Below, in pieces: positions 21,301-28,942 of a stretch of DNA of 28,942 nt. Made by a program: the position numbers and the translations under genes. This DNA is from Gnetum montanum (lineage: Eukaryota > Streptophyta > Gnetopsida > Gnetales > Gnetaceae). Below the pieces are notes generated by a model. It saw nothing but the letters and a program-made list of their open reading frames with translations, did no database searches and had not been told where the DNA came from. Position 1 is the first letter of the stretch. Each line of letters begins with the position of its first letter. Where the stretch lies: the NCBI GenBank assembly GCA_015680685.1, contig MNCI01022748.1, positions 1 through 28,942 of the forward strand, read 5' to 3'.

Positions 21301-21449
21301 TCAAAGAGGGATCTCGATCAAGAAAAGAGAGATCAAATTGAGCAAGTAGTTCATCCTCAATGACATTTAGGGAAGATAGAAGAGAAGCTACACTTGTTGA
21401 ACTTGACTTAAAGTCAATAAAAGATATATGTAGAGCCCAACATACATAA
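18370..21449 (-). pseudogene. pol: Ty3/gypsy Tat-like pol: RT, RNase H, second RNase H, integrase (decayed)
   Basis: Order on the minus strand: pre-RT linker, DELLAQFDLSFLDRDPSL (21440-21251); SNMIVVSKKNGGIHLCIDFQ (about 21010-20950); GGFLGYNQI, matching DGFSGYNQI (near 20840); TIDDLTIKS in place of YVDDLxVKS (near 20665-20640); RNase H, CETRYSNIKKSDLILVFTLK and FIICKD (20135-19985); and a second RNase H-like block, YGDS..NQFNGEYNYKSHHLVPYLEM (19610-19500). The integrase follows: GYxWPTLAKDTHDVVKTC, FTKWVEAIPL, NGQAKSTNKTLIH and SYLLTYGFEPILPVEL (19060-18370). The second RNase H marks the plant Tat lineage. Dozens of stops and frameshifts make it dead. Its upstream protease and gag are missing because the plus-strand element starting at 21450 interrupts it; they should lie beyond that insertion, outside this window. 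Confidence 0.88.
19298..19389. repeat. 48-bp tandem duplication inside decayed pol
   Basis: GATCAAGGTATTAGGAGATT starts at 19298 and again at 19346. Over the shared 44 bases I see one difference (GAATT versus GCATT). The duplication is nearly identical although the surrounding pol is heavily decayed, so it arose late. Confidence 0.9.
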
Positions 21450-22344
21450 TGATAAATCCAAATTTTTCTCAACAACAATATCAAGTATCCGATATTGGAT
21501 CACCGATATTAGGGCATAAGATATGATGTTCCATATCTGATATTGTAGACATGTGCAAGCCTATAAATACAACACTTAGGCACATTATCCACACACAATT
21601 TTATTTCACACTTAGCGAAATTCCATTAGTTTGTTTTCTTGATTATAGCACTTAGCACTTAGGAGTGTATGCCGACAATGTGATGTTTAGTAATTGAACG
21701 GAGTCTTTATTCGAGTGGAATGTACTTGGACACGTTTCATGAATGAAAATAATGATCAAGATTATTCTACATCATTGTAGCATCACTTAGTTTTTACTAT
21801 TTACACTTGGAATAATTTTCCTACTTTTACTTAGCTTAATGTTTACCATTTTCTCAAGTTACTAATCTACTTTCTATGCAAATTATCATTATTGTTATTA
21901 AGAGAAATGGATACAAGTGATTCCAAGCATTAAGTGTAATCATTTGATAACCTAGTAGTATTATCGCTTGGTTTGCCCAATAGCGTAATACTTGGTTATC
22001 CCAATAACAATTGCATGAGTCCAAGACATGTATGGAGAATTAGGAATGGATGTCCATCACATAGGCTAGATTAGATGTGTTTACTATTAGTTAAATTTAG
22101 AAATAATTCCACTTACTTTATGTTCAGTAGGAGTAATATAGCTTGCTTAACATCATAATCATATGCCTCACCATGAGTTAAACCATATGCATCGATTTTA
22201 CTAACTCATGAGGGAAGATAATGATCACAAACTCTAACCAATTACTAACATAATTACATTTCCTTGTCCACAGAATTCGAACTGGCTATGTATGAACACT
22301 CGTAACTCATATAGTTGGGTGTTGGACTACTCCACTGCTCATCA
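21450..22344 (+). repeat. 5' LTR of the old plus-strand element (~895 bp)
   Basis: Begins TGATAAATCC (decayed TGATGAG) and ends CTCATCA at 22338-22344. It has GATATT/GATATC palindromes at 21480-21545, TATAAATA at 21562-21569 and the conserved GAACGGAGTCTTTATTCGAG at about 21697-21716. The length is near the 886 bp of the minus-strand 5' LTR, and both belong to the older subfamily. Confidence 0.8.
21562..21569 (+). promoter_or_regulatory. LTR TATA box
   Basis: TATAAATA 112 bp inside the LTR, immediately after the palindrome cluster, as in the other LTRs of the family. Confidence 0.7.
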
Positions 22345-22345
22345 T

Positions 22346-22363
22346 TGGCATTGTTGTCATGGA
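22346..22363 (+). promoter_or_regulatory. Primer-binding site (tRNA-Asp type), decayed
   Basis: TGGCATTGTTGTCATGGA one base after the LTR end. It differs from the intact TGGCGCCGTTGCCGGGGA only by transitions, concentrated at CpG sites. Confidence 0.75.
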
Positions 22364-22481
22364 CTCATCAATGTTATGCTAAGTAATTGATGTCTCAAGG
22401 TTCATTGTGTTTGAAACAGAAAGTCAAACCTTACAACTATAAGTAAAGCATACTTAACACATAACGTCTAAAAAATATAAT

Positions 22482-24630
22482 ATGTCTTCACAAAAAGATC
22501 AACCATCACCTGCTAAGAAGACATGAAGGAGCAGTGATAGAATTATTGATGAAGAAGAATGGAGAATGGTAATGCAGATAAGAATCACTTATGCTCACAC
22601 TAATCCTTACTATCTAGACTTTACTTTCATATTCCATTAGGATAATCAACTAAGATGGAGGAACATGCAAGGAAACAGAGTTCTACCTCTAGAGCGTGCA
22701 ACACTTAAGGGGAATAAATTTGGACTAGAACCAAGAAGGGTATCATGCGACTCAACACATGACAAGACCCTACGAATCCACAAAGGAGTAGATGAGAAGA
22801 GATGCTACCATGGATATCAAACATATACACAGTAAAGGGAAGTAGGTTAATACTTTTGTTATCATAAAAGAACTTGATGCTAATATATTCATTTTAGAGC
22901 AACTTCACCAACACCATGAGGAGCCTTCAAACACACTTAACATTAGAATTGAAGAACTTATTAAAGCCCAACTTCATTCAACTTTAGCAGAGAGACACAA
23001 GGGGGAGGCTATTGACTCTAGATATAAGTGGGACTCTAGGCCAAGGGTTCCTACTAAATCCTACAAAGAATCATACAGGAGTCATGAAATGAGAATAAGC
23101 CAACATCATTCTCCTGGCACCTCATCTACCTCATCACAATTGTCAAAGGACTTTGACAAGAGACGACATAAGTACCAAGACTTTGATAGGGAAGAAAAAG
23201 GACTCATGGTCATCATGATTGATATTCATGATACTCTAACACAGAAGATGAAGAGAATGAATGAAGGAGATGAAGGGATAAAAGCAAGGATCAAGAGGGA
23301 TCCAAGCACAAAAGGGATCACTACTACAATAAAGCATACGAACCCGACCATGATGATGAACCTCTAATGGTAACCCGAAGCATGATAAACATCTAGAAAG
23401 TTGTCTACATATCAACCAGGCACATGAGAGATAGTCAAATCAAATGACTAGATATGAACAATATGCCAAGATTTAAAGGTGGCTACAATGCTGGTCCATA
23501 GCATCACCTTCAAGCTTTGCACAATGCCTATGCCCTTCAAAACATAGAGAGTGATTAGCAAAAATTGAAGTTGTTTCCTAGAATACTAGTGAAGAAAGTG
23601 AAGAGCTAGTACAAGTCATTGGAACTTGAATCCATCAAACGCTACAATACCATGCTTGAAGTCTTTAATGAAAAATACCAAACATATTCATGAGTGTTAA
23701 ACTTACGAAAATAAATCTAGGGATGGAAGCAAGAGACTCACAAAACCCTTGATGTAGCAATGGGTAGATATTATTCATTGTTACATAGATGCCCAAGCCA
23801 CATATTTTCATTAAAGAAAAAACTCAATAACATCATAGATGGGATACAAAGCAAGACCAAAGAGACCCTTTGGGTTTACACCCAAGAAAGATTATTAGAA
23901 TTGACCACCCATCACATTCAAAGGCTAATCGATCAAGTGGCAAAAGAGGAAGGTTAACTCATAACAAGGGAATTAGTTGAGAAGTACAAGAGATATCCAT
24001 CCATCTGAGAAAGGGATGTACGAGTCTATGAAGCACAAGAGAAAGAAACCTTACACTAGACCTTTCAGTAAAACACTCTACCTATTCAAAAATCTAAAAA
24101 ATGAGATAGCAAGCAAGGTAGAAAGAGTCTGGGATTCATTGGATGAGAAATTTGTGACAACTTTAAAGATCATGAAGGAAAAGACTAAATAAGCATTGAA
24201 CATGGGCAAAGAAAAGAAGAAGATAATAGATTATGAACGAGATAGTTATAAGTAAAAGGAACAATTGATACCATTGAAGGATATGCTGATTCTAGTTTAA
24301 AGGAAGAGGATGGATGTAAGATGTGCCAGTATGAACATCCTAAGGGGTGTTGTCCTATTATGGCCCACTTGCAATAATCTGGGGTAGATGCACTTAATAC
24401 AAGCTTTTTCAAAAAGCAAGGACCTAGAAAACTTCCTTATCCTTAAGGGAATATCTAGAAACCTTTTCAAGCAACCTATTATCCAAGTGGAGCTTACCCT
24501 CAACCACAAGAGTAATATCAACAATAGTGGCAGTAACTACAAACATGGGCAATGCCACCACCAAGGCAAAAATTTCCATATCGATAACCTAATCCTTATG
24601 GATACTATGTTTAATGTCCAATCTCACTAG
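22482..24630 (+). pseudogene. gag: gag pseudogene of the old plus-strand element
   Basis: ATG at 22482 starts MSSQKDQ. It aligns along its whole length with the intact gag at 26628-28664. Recognisable pieces: RWRNMQGNRVLPL near 22650, the charged Arg/Ser region (23000-23330), and the core (open piece 23760-23957) with RYYSLLHRCPSHIFSLKKKL followed by ETLWVYTQERL. The zinc knuckle CKMCQYEHPKGCCPIM is intact in its cysteines and histidine near 24310-24357. Stops and frameshifts occur throughout. Where the young copy has its gag TAG stop, this copy has CAA (24540-24542), followed by the same Pro/Tyr-rich sequence (NPYGYYV). Confidence 0.8.
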
Positions 24631-24811
24631 TGAATGTAACTGTTCAGACTCCATAGTACTATCCACATGAATAACATAGACTGATGCCACCAAGGACCGA
24701 CTCATACTTGTATGTGCATCCACAAATAGCTAGTTTTTCAAATCATTATACAAATCCTTTGCCACTAGTGCCACCACCTGCTATGCAAGGTGAATTGCCA
24801 TCACAACCATA

Positions 24812-24985
24812 ATAGAGAAATTTGCAAGGGTAGAATTTTTCGTAATCAATGTGAAGGATGCTAATAAGGAATTTTTAATAATCATGGGAAGGGCATGGCT
24901 TAGCAAAATTGATGCTAAGCTAAGTATGAGGGATTTGTCTATTGAGATCTCCAAGGAAAAAATGCATAGAGCCATACATATGTAG
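24812..24985 (+). pseudogene. Protease-region remnant
   Basis: One frame reads IEKFARVEFFVINVKDANKE, then FLIIMGRAWLSKIDAKLSM and a KEKM-type end. IxMGRAWL is a changed form of the ILGRPWL motif near the C-terminus of the aspartic protease of plant Ty3/gypsy polyproteins. The catalytic D(T/S)G is not visible, so this is only the tail of the domain or a very decayed copy. It suggests the lineage once had at least a gag-protease polyprotein. Confidence 0.5.
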
Positions 24986-25099
24986 CGTAGTCCATACATT
25001 ATTGCTGAAAGTAATGGGTGTAATCATGGACCGACATTCCAGAATGTTAACAAAATTACTACACTAGTTCACAATAACATTGAAAAACCAATGTGTGCA

Positions 25100-25428
25100 A
25101 AAGGAAGAGCAGGGGCCACCAAAACAAAAGACACCTTATGGCCACTAACTAAGAATCAACAATCATCTAAAACATGAATGGAAACATCTGAATCACTTAC
25201 TAATTCCCAATCTAAAGAAATGACTCCAACTAAAAACCTTAACATGAAACTAATAAATCATAATCATACACCAAAGGAAAAAGAAAATAAGGACTTAGCT
25301 GATCATAACTCCATGACCATCAAGATCACATGGGATAATAATAGAAAAGTTAAAATAATAAATATTTTATGTGAACCACCTAGAGTGCATGGTCTAGGAG
25401 ATCTAGGGATCATTTCTTGAACACTTGT
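25100..25428 (+). pseudogene. Charged post-gag region, cut by the young element
   Basis: An open piece (25178-25420) rich in Lys, Asn, Asp and Glu aligns loosely with the minus-strand element at 9221-9030. Function unknown. It ends at the insertion point of the young element; the flank CTTGT (25424-25428) is the candidate target duplication. Confidence 0.4.
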
Positions 25429-25454
25429 TGATGAGACGCGATTTGCACTGGGCC

Positions 25455-25512
25455 GTGATATCGCGTACGCTATATCGCGTCTTACCCTGCGATATTGCGT
25501 ACGCGATATCGC
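25455..25512 (+). promoter_or_regulatory. Two 24-bp near-palindromes in U3
   Basis: 25455-25478 and 25489-25512 are both centred on GCGTACGC and flanked by GATATC-like arms. The second has a single mismatched pair, the first two. They are repeated with a 34-bp period and sit about 17-75 bp upstream of the TATA box. Older LTRs keep the same layout with decayed GATATC words. Probable binding sites for a dimeric factor (inference). Confidence 0.65.
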
Positions 25513-25528
25513 GTCCCACCGCCATATC

Positions 25529-25536
25529 TATAAATA
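25529..25536 (+). promoter_or_regulatory. LTR TATA box
   Basis: TATAAATA about 100 bp inside the LTR. Transcription would start near 25560. Confidence 0.75.
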
Positions 25537-25702
25537 AGAGGTGGCACTCCCTTCATTTCCCAATCCTGGCTAGTGTAGCGAAGCTCTGGCAGATTGATCA
25601 CTCCAGAGTTAGAATTTTTCCCCATGTGCCCGTAGTAGGAGTCCTAGAGTGAACGGCTCTTTATTCGAGCAGCTTGTAACCTGAACCCAAGTTGTGTACG
25701 GC

Positions 25703-25708
25703 AATAAA
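25703..25708 (+). terminator. LTR polyadenylation signal
   Basis: AATAAA about 170 bp downstream of the TATA box, the spacing expected for the R region of a plant LTR. In the 3' LTR the same site would end the transcript. Confidence 0.55.
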
Positions 25709-25776
25709 GACGAACTTGTTTGGATAAACCTTGCAGCACGTGGTTTCATTTATTGCTTTATTTCCTGCTTTCCTAG

Positions 25777-25850
25777 TGCGTTCAAGTACGACTTGATTAC
25801 GAGCGTCTACGGACGTGTACGGCTAGTCAAGGAATCGGCTGCTTGACGCA
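25777..25850 (+). ncRNA. Structured U5 unit 1
   Basis: Stem A: GCG(T)TCAAG (25778-25786) with CTTGACGC (25842-25849). Conserved loop strands TACGA (25787-25791) and GAATCGGCTG (25832-25841). Stem B: CTTGA (25792-25796) with TCAAG (25827-25831). Then TTACGAG and GTGTACGGCT strands around stem C, CGTC(TACG)GACG (25804-25815). The same plan recurs in two further units with different helix bases. Confidence 0.6.
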
Positions 25851-25977
25851 ATGCATGAGTACGACTCAATTACGAGCATTGGATGCTTGGTAACCCAGTA
25901 GCGTATTCCAGGATTCTGCGCTTGGTAACTCCCGGGTCTAATGTGTACGGCTAGTTGAGGAATCGGCTGCTCATTGC
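25848..25977 (+). ncRNA. Structured U5 unit 2 (with internal insert)
   Basis: Stem A: ATGAG (25855-25859) with CTCAT (25970-25974), with GCAATG/CATTGC as an alternative outer pairing. Loop strands TACGA and GAATCGGCTG are identical to unit 1. Stem B: CTCAA (25865-25869) with TTGAG (25955-25959). Stem C: AGCAT(TGG)ATGCT (25875-25887). A roughly 54-bp insert with two CTTGGTAAC words separates stem C from the right half. The old LTRs have recognisable counterparts of that insert. Confidence 0.55.
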
Positions 25978-25987
25978 TAGGCTAGAT

Positions 25988-26064
25988 CGTGTGATAAGTA
26001 CGACTTAGTTACGAGCACCCACGGGTGTGTACGGCTGGCTAAGGAATCGGCTGCTTATCACACG
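25988..26064 (+). ncRNA. Structured U5 unit 3
   Basis: Stem A: CGTGTGATAAG (25988-25998) with CTTATCACACG (26054-26064), 11 perfect pairs. TACGA and GAATCGGCTG form the internal loop. Stem B: CTTAG (26004-26008) with CTAAG (26039-26043). Stem C: CACC(CACG)GGTG (26016-26027). Helices differ from units 1 and 2 on both strands together, while the loop sequences do not. Confidence 0.65.
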
Positions 26065-26081
26065 TAGGCTAAATAGGTGCC

Positions 26082-26115
26082 TCAGTACGACCACTTCGAG
26101 CACTTGCGTTACGTG
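26082..26115 (+). repeat. Degenerate fourth U5 unit (left half)
   Basis: CTCAGTACGACCACTTCGAGC keeps the left-hand loop strand TACGA and a CGAGC word, but stem B pairing and the GAATCGGCTG right half are missing. Confidence 0.45.
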
Positions 26116-26482
26116 TGGCGATCCCAGTAACGATTAGCGTTTGGTAAGCTGCAGTTGCATAGTTCAGGGTGTGTCCGGTAAGTGGGAACGGATGCTGACG
26201 CTAGTTAATTTAGACTTAGACCTTAGTTAGAGTTAGCTTAGTTTCTCAACCCTTTCTCCTGGTAGCATAGAAGATAAGCCGAAAATACCAAAAAAATCAC
26301 ATACCTCAGACTTGCTTAACCATACACCGTGACACATACAAGCAAGCCTGGGAAGACAACGAACGATTAACCCCAAGTGTTTCTTGTGGCGTTAAGGCAT
26401 TTAGTCTGCGGAGTTCGACCGGATCGCGCGTGTACGCTCGTATTCGTATGGTGGAGTGTAGGGGTACCTCGCCACTCATCAT

Positions 26483-26500
26483 TGGCGCCGTTGCCGGGGA
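26483..26500 (+). promoter_or_regulatory. Primer-binding site, tRNA-Asp
   Basis: TGGCGCCGTTGCCGGGGA one base after the LTR end. The first 16 bases are the exact complement of the 3' end of plant tRNA-Asp (GTC) including CCA. This would prime minus-strand DNA synthesis and is typical of plant Tat/Athila elements. Confidence 0.9.
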
Positions 26501-26627
26501 CTAAGTGTTTTTTCGCCAATTTAACATAAGGGATATCACTCACATCGTTGTGAGCTTAAAACGAACCTTAGGGTTAATCAGTTAATTAAGAACATAAATA
26601 ACGGTGAAAATTAGCACACCATTAGAA

Positions 26628-28664
26628 ATGGCTTCTTCTCATGAAATCAACTCACCTAAGGACAATACAGGAGAAAGTCAGGATCATACGCATAACCGAA
26701 ATCAACCATGTCCTCAACAATCTAAGGTCACATATACTCATCCCGATGAGTATGTGCCAGATTTTACCTTTGTTTTCCATCAAGATGAGCAACTGCGGTG
26801 GAGAGACATGCAAGGTAACATCGTGTTACCCCCAGATCGATCCGCTCCCAACATGCTTTCCCGTGCTTTGGTACAGTATGGCATGCATGAGCTGCTTGCT
26901 GAATACGTTTTGGATGATTATGACACAAGGGATTATCATCCCACAAATGCCCAACGTATTCGGGATGCAAGGCAGGAGAGCCAACATTCACTATTGAAGG
27001 GCAAGGTTCCCCACGTCATTAGTGAAATAGGAGAAGAGGAACCCCTCACGATGGGTTTCTTAGAAAATGATGTTCCTCCTCCTCACTCTAGTGAAGAGGT
27101 TAGGCATCAGGGCCTTAGATCAACGATACATATTCCAGGCTCTGATCCCCGTGAGCACCAGCTGTTCACGGCAGGAACAATCACTCGCACTAATGACGGA
27201 CTCGTTGATCGTCACAACGATCGGGGCCGAAGCAGCCGAAGAGAAGGCAAGAAACATCACCATGGTGATGGATCCCCTTCTTCTTCCCCTTCATCACATC
27301 ATTCACCCTCTCCTTCCACATCTGGGCGCAGCCACCATGAGCATAACGCGGAAAGTAAAGGTAGAAGAGATGAAATGCCTCGACAAGAAGGTCGAGAGGA
27401 GTTAGGACAAGGACAAGGACGTAGGGAGAATAGGGAACCACAACGTAGACATCACAGACGTCATGAAAGAGATGATCATGACGAACCCCTATTCGCAACC
27501 CGAAGTATGCTTGACATTAGAGAGGCAGTTAGGATTCCCACAAGGCATTTGAAAGACAGTAGGATCAAGCGTTTGGATATAAATAATATCCCACGTTTTG
27601 AAGGGGGATACAACGCTGATCCTCAACATCATTTACAGGCATTCCACGACGCCTGTGCCTTGCAGAACATAGACAATGAGTGGCAGAAACTCAAGTTGTT
27701 CCCAAGGACACTCACTAAAGAAGCGGAAAGCTGGTACCGGTCCTTAGAACCGGAAACCATCAGGAGGTGGAGTACGATGCTCGAATTGTTCAACAACAAA
27801 TATCAAACGTACTCCAGAGTGTCTAACTTGCGTAAGCAGATCCAAGGCTGGAAACAAGGAGCTCATGAATCCTTGGATGCTGCCATGGCCCGTTACTACA
27901 CATTGCTACATCGTTGCCCGGGCCATGGGTACGCTAAGCGGGATCAACTTCGCCACCTCGTGGATGGGCTACGAAATGAAACGAGAAGAACTCTTGGGAC
28001 TTACGCCCAAGGGAGACTCTCCCAACTAAGAGCCCATGAAGTTGAAGTATTGTTGGAACAAGTAGCGCAAGAAGAGGGTGAGCTACGGAAAAGAGAAAGT
28101 GCGGAGGAATACAACCGTGATCCCTCCCTTCGTAAGAAGGGAGTGAAATTCTGTGATGAGGAGGATGAGTCACCACTCGAAGAGTTGGTGAACAGGAAAA
28201 CTGTGCCGATCCAAAAGTTAACAACGGAGGTATCGGCTAAGGTAGACCAAATGTGGGATTCCTTAGACTCACGAATAGAAACAGTCCTGAAAATTGTAGA
28301 AGAGTCTAAGGATGAGCAAAGTAGTGATAAAAGCAAAAACATGCGGAGAAACTTTAACCCTGCACATAACAAGGGTAAGGGAAAAATTTCTAACTCCGAT
28401 GAGGCTGAAAATTCGGATTCAGACAATGATGGTGGATGTGAGGTCTGCTACTATGACCATCCTAAGGGATGTTGTCCAATTATCTCACATCTGCAGGAGT
28501 TTGGGGTGTATGCATTAAATCCAAGGCTTAATCAATGGCAAACACCCCGAAGGTTACCTTATCCACAAGGTACCCCAAGGCAGTTCCACCAACCCTTGAC
28601 GTATTATCCAAGTGGAACGGCTCCGCAGCCCATCGAACAACATCAGCAGTGGCAATACCCATAG
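26628..28664 (+). CDS. gag: Gag polyprotein of a Tat-like Ty3/gypsy element
   Basis: Capsid and nucleocapsid protein that would package element RNA in cytoplasmic virus-like particles. I chose ATG at 26628 (context GAAATGGC) and not the in-frame GTG at 26604; this gives 678 residues. The N-terminal ~130 residues contain FTFVFHQDEQLRWRDMQGN. Residues ~198-285 are His/Arg/Ser/Glu-rich and probably disordered. The Retrotrans_gag core spans ~315-490, with AFHDACALQN, AESWYRSLEPETI and RYYTLLHRCPGHG. The zinc knuckle is C604-x2-C607-x3-H611-x3-C615 (or x4-C616), the plant variant of CCHC. No stop or frameshift occurs, unlike the two related copies in this window. It ends at TAG, and the same frame then stays open to the window end, so the TAG may be a readthrough or decay site. 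Expression would be from the LTR at 25529. Confidence 0.9.
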   Translation: MASSHEINSPKDNTGESQDHTHNRNQPCPQQSKVTYTHPDEYVPDFTFVFHQDEQLRWRDMQGNIVLPPDRSAPNMLSRALVQYGMHELLAEYVLDDYDTRDYHPTNAQRIRDARQESQHSLLKGKVPHVISEIGEEEPLTMGFLENDVPPPHSSEEVRHQGLRSTIHIPGSDPREHQLFTAGTITRTNDGLVDRHNDRGRSSRREGKKHHHGDGSPSSSPSSHHSPSPSTSGRSHHEHNAESKGRRDEMPRQEGREELGQGQGRRENREPQRRHHRRHERDDHDEPLFATRSMLDIREAVRIPTRHLKDSRIKRLDINNIPRFEGGYNADPQHHLQAFHDACALQNIDNEWQKLKLFPRTLTKEAESWYRSLEPETIRRWSTMLELFNNKYQTYSRVSNLRKQIQGWKQGAHESLDAAMARYYTLLHRCPGHGYAKRDQLRHLVDGLRNETRRTLGTYAQGRLSQLRAHEVEVLLEQVAQEEGELRKRESAEEYNRDPSLRKKGVKFCDEEDESPLEELVNRKTVPIQKLTTEVSAKVDQMWDSLDSRIETVLKIVEESKDEQSSDKSKNMRRNFNPAHNKGKGKISNSDEAENSDSDNDGGCEVCYYDHPKGCCPIISHLQEFGVYALNPRLNQWQTPRRLPYPQGTPRQFHQPLTYYPSGTAPQPIEQHQQWQYP

Positions 28665-28942
28665 TCACGGGGGATGCCACAGCCAACACATCGATACCCT
28701 TACCGGCAGCCTGATCCTTATGGTTATTATGTGCAGCAGCCAGTTTCTCCAGGTGACTCTATGAGTCACACGCCACAACGTCACTACTATGCTCGGGAGT
28801 ACTTCAGAAGGACTCCTTCTCCTCCGGGAGACATCCCACATCCCGTCCATCCTCTAACTCCACCTGCACCTTCTCCTCAAATAGTTCCTATAACACCTCC
28901 TGCTCCAACAATGCAAGGGGAATTGCCTACCCAACCGCAGCA
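28665..28942 (+). CDS. In-frame continuation after the gag TAG (partial)
   Basis: The gag frame stays open for about 92 codons after TAG, to the end of the window. The product is Pro/Tyr/Gln-rich (RYPYRQPDPYGYYVQQP, then PLTPPAPSPQIVP). The same composition and words (PYGYYV, MQGELP) are present in the old plus-strand copy at 24590-24800, where the stop position is CAA. It could be a gag C-terminal domain reached by UAG readthrough, the start of a gag-protease extension, or simply the original gag C-terminus cut off by a nonsense change. No separate start codon with a good context was seen. Confidence 0.5.

Larger units (their letters stand above)
21450..25428 (+). mobile_element. Old plus-strand Tat-like LTR element, 5' part
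   Basis: Starts with a 5' LTR (21450-22344), then a decayed tRNA-Asp PBS (22346), a gag pseudogene (22482 onward), a protease-like remnant and a charged post-gag region. It is interrupted at 25428 by the young element of the same lineage, so its 3' half lies outside the window. The five bases before it are CATAA, the candidate target duplication, which cannot be checked here. It has lost nearly all CpG sites. Confidence 0.8.
25429..26481 (+). repeat. 5' LTR of the young element (1053 bp)
   Basis: Begins TGATGAG and ends CTCATCA, a 7-bp terminal inverted repeat. U3 carries two 24-bp near-palindromes (25455-25512), TATAAATA lies at 25529-25536 and AATAAA at 25703-25708. R is therefore probably about 25560-25730, with the structured repeat units (25777-26110) in U5. 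The end block GGGGTACCTCGCCACTCATCA is shared with the old LTRs. It is longer than the old LTRs mainly because of the extra U5 units. Confidence 0.88.
25429..28942 (+). mobile_element. Young Tat-like LTR element, 5' part (runs off the window)
   Basis: LTR (25429-26481), PBS and an intact gag frame, with CpG content far above the surrounding DNA. It inserted into an older relative. Whether it has its own pol cannot be seen, because the window ends 278 bp after the gag stop. Confidence 0.9.

Noticed and set aside
26641-28518. Alternative-frame and minus-strand open frames over the intact gag
   Set aside because: Only the 26628-28664 frame has gag motifs and homologues in the two older copies.

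Overview
This window reads as plant nuclear DNA made almost entirely of nested, mostly decayed retrotransposons. No host gene could be identified. The plant character comes from primer-binding sites complementary to the 3' end of plant tRNA-Asp, Ty3/gypsy pol of the Tat/Athila type with a second RNase H-like block, and a plant-style gag zinc knuckle. A gymnosperm, probably a conifer, is my best guess (inference): the sequence is AT-rich and packed with old LTR elements, and it carries a Penelope-like reverse transcriptase, which I recall being reported from conifers among seed plants.

Layout. 1-1800: AT-rich DNA with a tRNA-derived SINE remnant. 1805-2880: decayed LINE reverse transcriptase (+). 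2912-4200: array of about 83-96 bp units built on inverted CTACGCTC motifs, ending near a TATA box. 4210-5674: unassigned. 5680-12598: a whole minus-strand LTR element with a 5-bp target duplication (ATAGG on both sides), two LTRs, PBS, polypurine tract and a broken gag, but no pol that I can recognise. 12604-14060: intergenic, with a heat-shock element and three ~275-bp tandem units. 14060-17530: a GC-richer Penelope-like element (minus) with frameshifted RT and a hammerhead-like fold downstream. 17540-18370: unassigned. 18370-21449: decayed minus-strand Tat-like pol (RT, RNase H, second RNase H, integrase). 21450-25428: 5' LTR and gag of an old plus-strand element that interrupts that pol. 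25429-28942: 5' LTR and intact gag of a much younger, CpG-rich plus-strand element of the same lineage, inserted in the old one and running off the window.

The three gag-bearing elements share the same architecture: TGATGAG...CTCATCA LTR ends, clustered palindromes upstream of TATAAATA, a tRNA-Asp PBS, and a gag with a CX2CX3H-type knuckle. Two of the three have TAG at the same place after gag, with coding-like sequence beyond it. The most striking signal is in the U5 region of the young LTR (25777-26064). Three repeat units there keep identical internal-loop sequences while their helices change on both sides together, as expected of a selected RNA or DNA fold.
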